8,243 bases of DNA from Actinobacteria bacterium 21-64-8 (lineage in GTDB: Bacteria > Actinomycetota > Acidimicrobiia > Acidimicrobiales > RAAP-2). The position numbers were made by a program, and so were the translations under genes. Below, in pieces: positions 6,472 to 8,243 of this stretch. Under the pieces are notes generated by a model. That model was not told the origin of the DNA, searched no databases, and saw nothing but the letters and a program-made list of their open reading frames with translations. Numbering within the stretch: position 1 is the stretch's first letter; each line of letters opens with the position of its first letter. The stretch lies in NCBI GenBank assembly GCA_002255315.1, contig NCBD01000094.1, positions 1 through 8,243 on the forward strand. The letters run 5' to 3'.

Positions 6472-8243
6472 CGCGGGCACTCTCCTTCGCGGGACGTGGG
6501 GGCGCGGGCGCCTGTAAGTGATCGTAGAGCTTGCGCGCGACGTCATTTGGCAGCCACGTCAGAGCCTCGAACTCATCGAGTGTCGCGTGTCGCAATGCGT
6601 CGAGGGAACCAAATCGCTCCAACAATCGTTCGCGGCGGGCCGGACCCAGTCCACCTACGCCCTCGAGCGACGACGCGACCATTGACTTGCCACGTTTGGA
6701 GCGATGAAAGGTGATGGCAAAACGGTGCGCTTCATCGCGAACTCGTTGCACCAAGTACAGCGCCTCTGAACCGCGTTCGAGCGCGATGGGTTCGCTCGAG
6801 CCCGGTCGATAGAGCAGTTCTTCCCGTTTTGCGAGGGCCACGAATTCAACGTCGCGTTCGAGGCCCAGCGACGCAGCGGCTTTTTGTGCGGCGTGCAGTT
6901 GAGGCAGTCCGCCATCGATAATCACGAGATCGGCGCGGCGGAATTTTGTCGTGCCTTGCTCGTCGAACCAGTGCGTCAGTCGGCGCCGCACAACTTCTTC
7001 CATCGCGCCGGCGTCGTCATTTCCGAGCACCTCACGCACGTTGAAGTGGCGGTACTCGCCCTTCACGGGAAGCCCATCTTCGATTACCACCATCGACCCT
7101 ACGTAGTTCGTACCCTGCAGGTGACTCATGTCAAAACACTCAATGCGAAAGGGCGGCTCACGGAGGCCCAACGCCTCGCCCAGCTCCTGGAGAGCCCTCG
7201 AGCGTACGTTGTGATCACTTTGTCGCCGCAACGAATCACGCGCAATGACCGCCTGCGCGTCGACTCGCGCCATGTCCACCACCCGTCGGCGCTTGCCTCG
7301 TTCCGGTGTCACGACCGGGACGCTCTTCTGGCGCAACTCGGTCAAAAAGAAACTCACGAGCGGCGATGGTTTGACGTCGGGGGCGATTACCACTTCGTCC
7401 GGGACCATTGAGGCGTCAAGGTACATCTCGGTAAGGACGGTTTCAAGAATCTCGCTGGGCGATTCGTCCATGGAGCGATCGACTAAATGGACACTTCGTC
7501 CTACGACCCGTCCAAAGCGCACTCGAAATCGAACCACCGCGGCGCGCGAACCCTCGGTCGCGATCGAGATGACGTCGAGATGTGAGTAGTCGTCCACGAC
7601 GACGTGTTGGCTCGTCGCCGCGCGTTCGAGTGCCGCGAGTCCGTCGCGTGCTTTAGCGGCGGCTTCGTAGTGTTTCTGGGTCGAAGCGTCGCGCATCTGG
7701 CCCTCGAGGCGCTGACGTAGTGGGCGCACGTCGCCCTCAAAGAAACGTGCCCACGACTGCACGAGCTCTTGGTAGCCGGCTTCGTCGATGGCGCCCACGC
7801 AGGGCCCTGAGCACTTGCCAATGTCGTAGAGCAAACAGGGACGATTGATGCGAGCTTGGTACTGAAACTTGTGCTTCGAGCACGACCGAAGCGGAAAAGC
7901 CTGGAGCAGTTCGTCCATCGTCACGCGCAGTGCCCGCACGTCCACGAAGGGTCCGAAGTAGCGCACGCCTCGGTGGTGCGCGCCGCGCGTGGTGTACGGG
8001 GCGGCAAAATTAGTTCGCGCGTCGAGCGCAACGTAGGGAAAACTCTTGTCGTCTTTCAGACGCAAGTTGTAACGCGGCTGATTTTCCTTGATAAGTTCGT
8101 TCTCGAGCACCAGCGCGTCGAGTTCACTCGGCGTAACAATCCACTCGACCGACGTCGCTTCTTCCATTAACAACTGAGTCTTTTGACTCAGACCTTCGGG
8201 GCGTTGAAAGTAACTCGAGAGACGTTGGGCCAACGAACGTGCC
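6464..8243 (-). CDS. uvrC: UvrABC excinuclease subunit C, 5' end outside window
   Basis: UvrC makes both incisions around a lesion in nucleotide excision repair after UvrB loading. The frame is open to the right edge (ARSLAQRLSSYF), so about 30 N-terminal residues, including the GIY and YIG motifs, are missing. Counting from the codon at 8231-8233, visible parts are: the rest of the GIY-YIG domain with ELDALVLENELIKENQPRYN (37-56) and KDDKSFPYV (60-68); a four-Cys cluster C118-x14-C133-x7-C141-x3-C145, the usual Fe-S ligands; a UVR motif around LRQRLEGQMRDAS for UvrB contact; the RNase H-like endonuclease half with ECFDMSHLQG, NDDAGAM, VIIDGGLPQL and DEAHRFAITFHR, which retains the Asp/Asp/Asp/His set; and tandem HhH motifs (EGVGGLGPARRERLL onwards). 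The residue aligned with the metal-binding GIY-YIG Glu (E. coli E76) is Asp39. TTG 8231-8233 is not the true start. The stop overlaps rapZ by 8 nt. Confidence 0.96.
   Translation of the reverse strand, partial: ARSLAQRLSSYFQRPEGLSQKTQLLMEEATSVEWIVTPSELDALVLENELIKENQPRYNLRLKDDKSFPYVALDARTNFAAPYTTRGAHHRGVRYFGPFVDVRALRVTMDELLQAFPLRSCSKHKFQYQARINRPCLLYDIGKCSGPCVGAIDEAGYQELVQSWARFFEGDVRPLRQRLEGQMRDASTQKHYEAAAKARDGLAALERAATSQHVVVDDYSHLDVISIATEGSRAAVVRFRVRFGRVVGRSVHLVDRSMDESPSEILETVLTEMYLDASMVPDEVVIAPDVKPSPLVSFFLTELRQKSVPVVTPERGKRRRVVDMARVDAQAVIARDSLRRQSDHNVRSRALQELGEALGLREPPFRIECFDMSHLQGTNYVGSMVVIEDGLPVKGEYRHFNVREVLGNDDAGAMEEVVRRRLTHWFDEQGTTKFRRADLVIIDGGLPQLHAAQKAAASLGLERDVEFVALAKREELLYRPGSSEPIALERGSEALYLVQRVRDEAHRFAITFHRSKRGKSMVASSLEGVGGLGPARRERLLERFGSLDALRHATLDEFEALTWLPNDVARKLYDHLQAPAPPRPAKESARDE
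6482..6487 (-). promoter_or_regulatory. Shine-Dalgarno site of rapZ, inside the uvrC 3' end
   Basis: The minus strand reads AAGGAG 10 nt before the ATG at 6471. It lies in the last codons of uvrC and favours ATG 6469-6471 over longer starts. Confidence 0.6.

Noticed and set aside
6472..6546. Longer rapZ start upstream of 6471
   Set aside because: The extension is Arg/Pro-rich, lies over uvrC HhH-region coding sequence, and is not part of RapZ. ATG 6471 has its own ribosome binding site.

Overview
The window carries seven genes, all on the minus strand and packed end to end. Read 5'->3' on that strand (right to left here) the order is uvrC (5' end outside the window) - rapZ/yvcJ-type nucleotide-binding protein - yvcK (CofD/UPF0052 family) - gap - pgk - tpiA - secG - an exported SBP_bac_5-type solute-binding protein whose 3' end lies outside the window. 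No plus-strand gene is convincing; the plus-strand open frames, including a long one at 750-1703, are shadows. I see no tRNA, rRNA, CRISPR array, insertion sequence, internal terminator or internal promoter, and no gene-free stretch longer than 13 bases.

The organism is most likely an actinobacterium (Actinomycetota), perhaps an Acidimicrobiia-like or other uncultured, compact-genome lineage; the class is a guess. The reasons are the gene order uvrC-rapZ-yvcK-(whiA)-gap-pgk-tpiA-secG known from Streptomyces and mycobacteria, the Arg in the RapZ Walker A motif, the GGGHG motif of YvcK, and moderately high GC with frequent GTG and TTG starts.

Neighbouring genes overlap or nearly touch: uvrC/rapZ 8 nt, rapZ/yvcK ATGA, yvcK/gap GTGA, gap/pgk about 11 nt, pgk/tpiA GTGA, tpiA/secG 13 nt apart, secG/solute-binding gene 4 nt apart. 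This suggests one transcript with extensive translational coupling. It links DNA repair (UvrC), control of cell-wall and carbon metabolism (RapZ, YvcK), three consecutive triose-phosphate steps of glycolysis (GAPDH, PGK, TIM) and protein export (SecG plus an exported protein).

Two things stand out. First, gap is not intact: about 89 bases (some 30 codons) of the NAD-binding domain are missing near position 4562, which also shifts the frame. Everything on both sides is well conserved, so this is either a recent deletion or an assembly error. Second, whiA, which normally lies directly after yvcK in this cluster, is absent; yvcK overlaps gap directly. Smaller points are an Asp where the GIY-YIG catalytic Glu of UvrC is expected, and a solute-binding protein with no lipobox, a Thr-rich linker and a CxxC motif. 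I found no evidence for a new multi-gene system.
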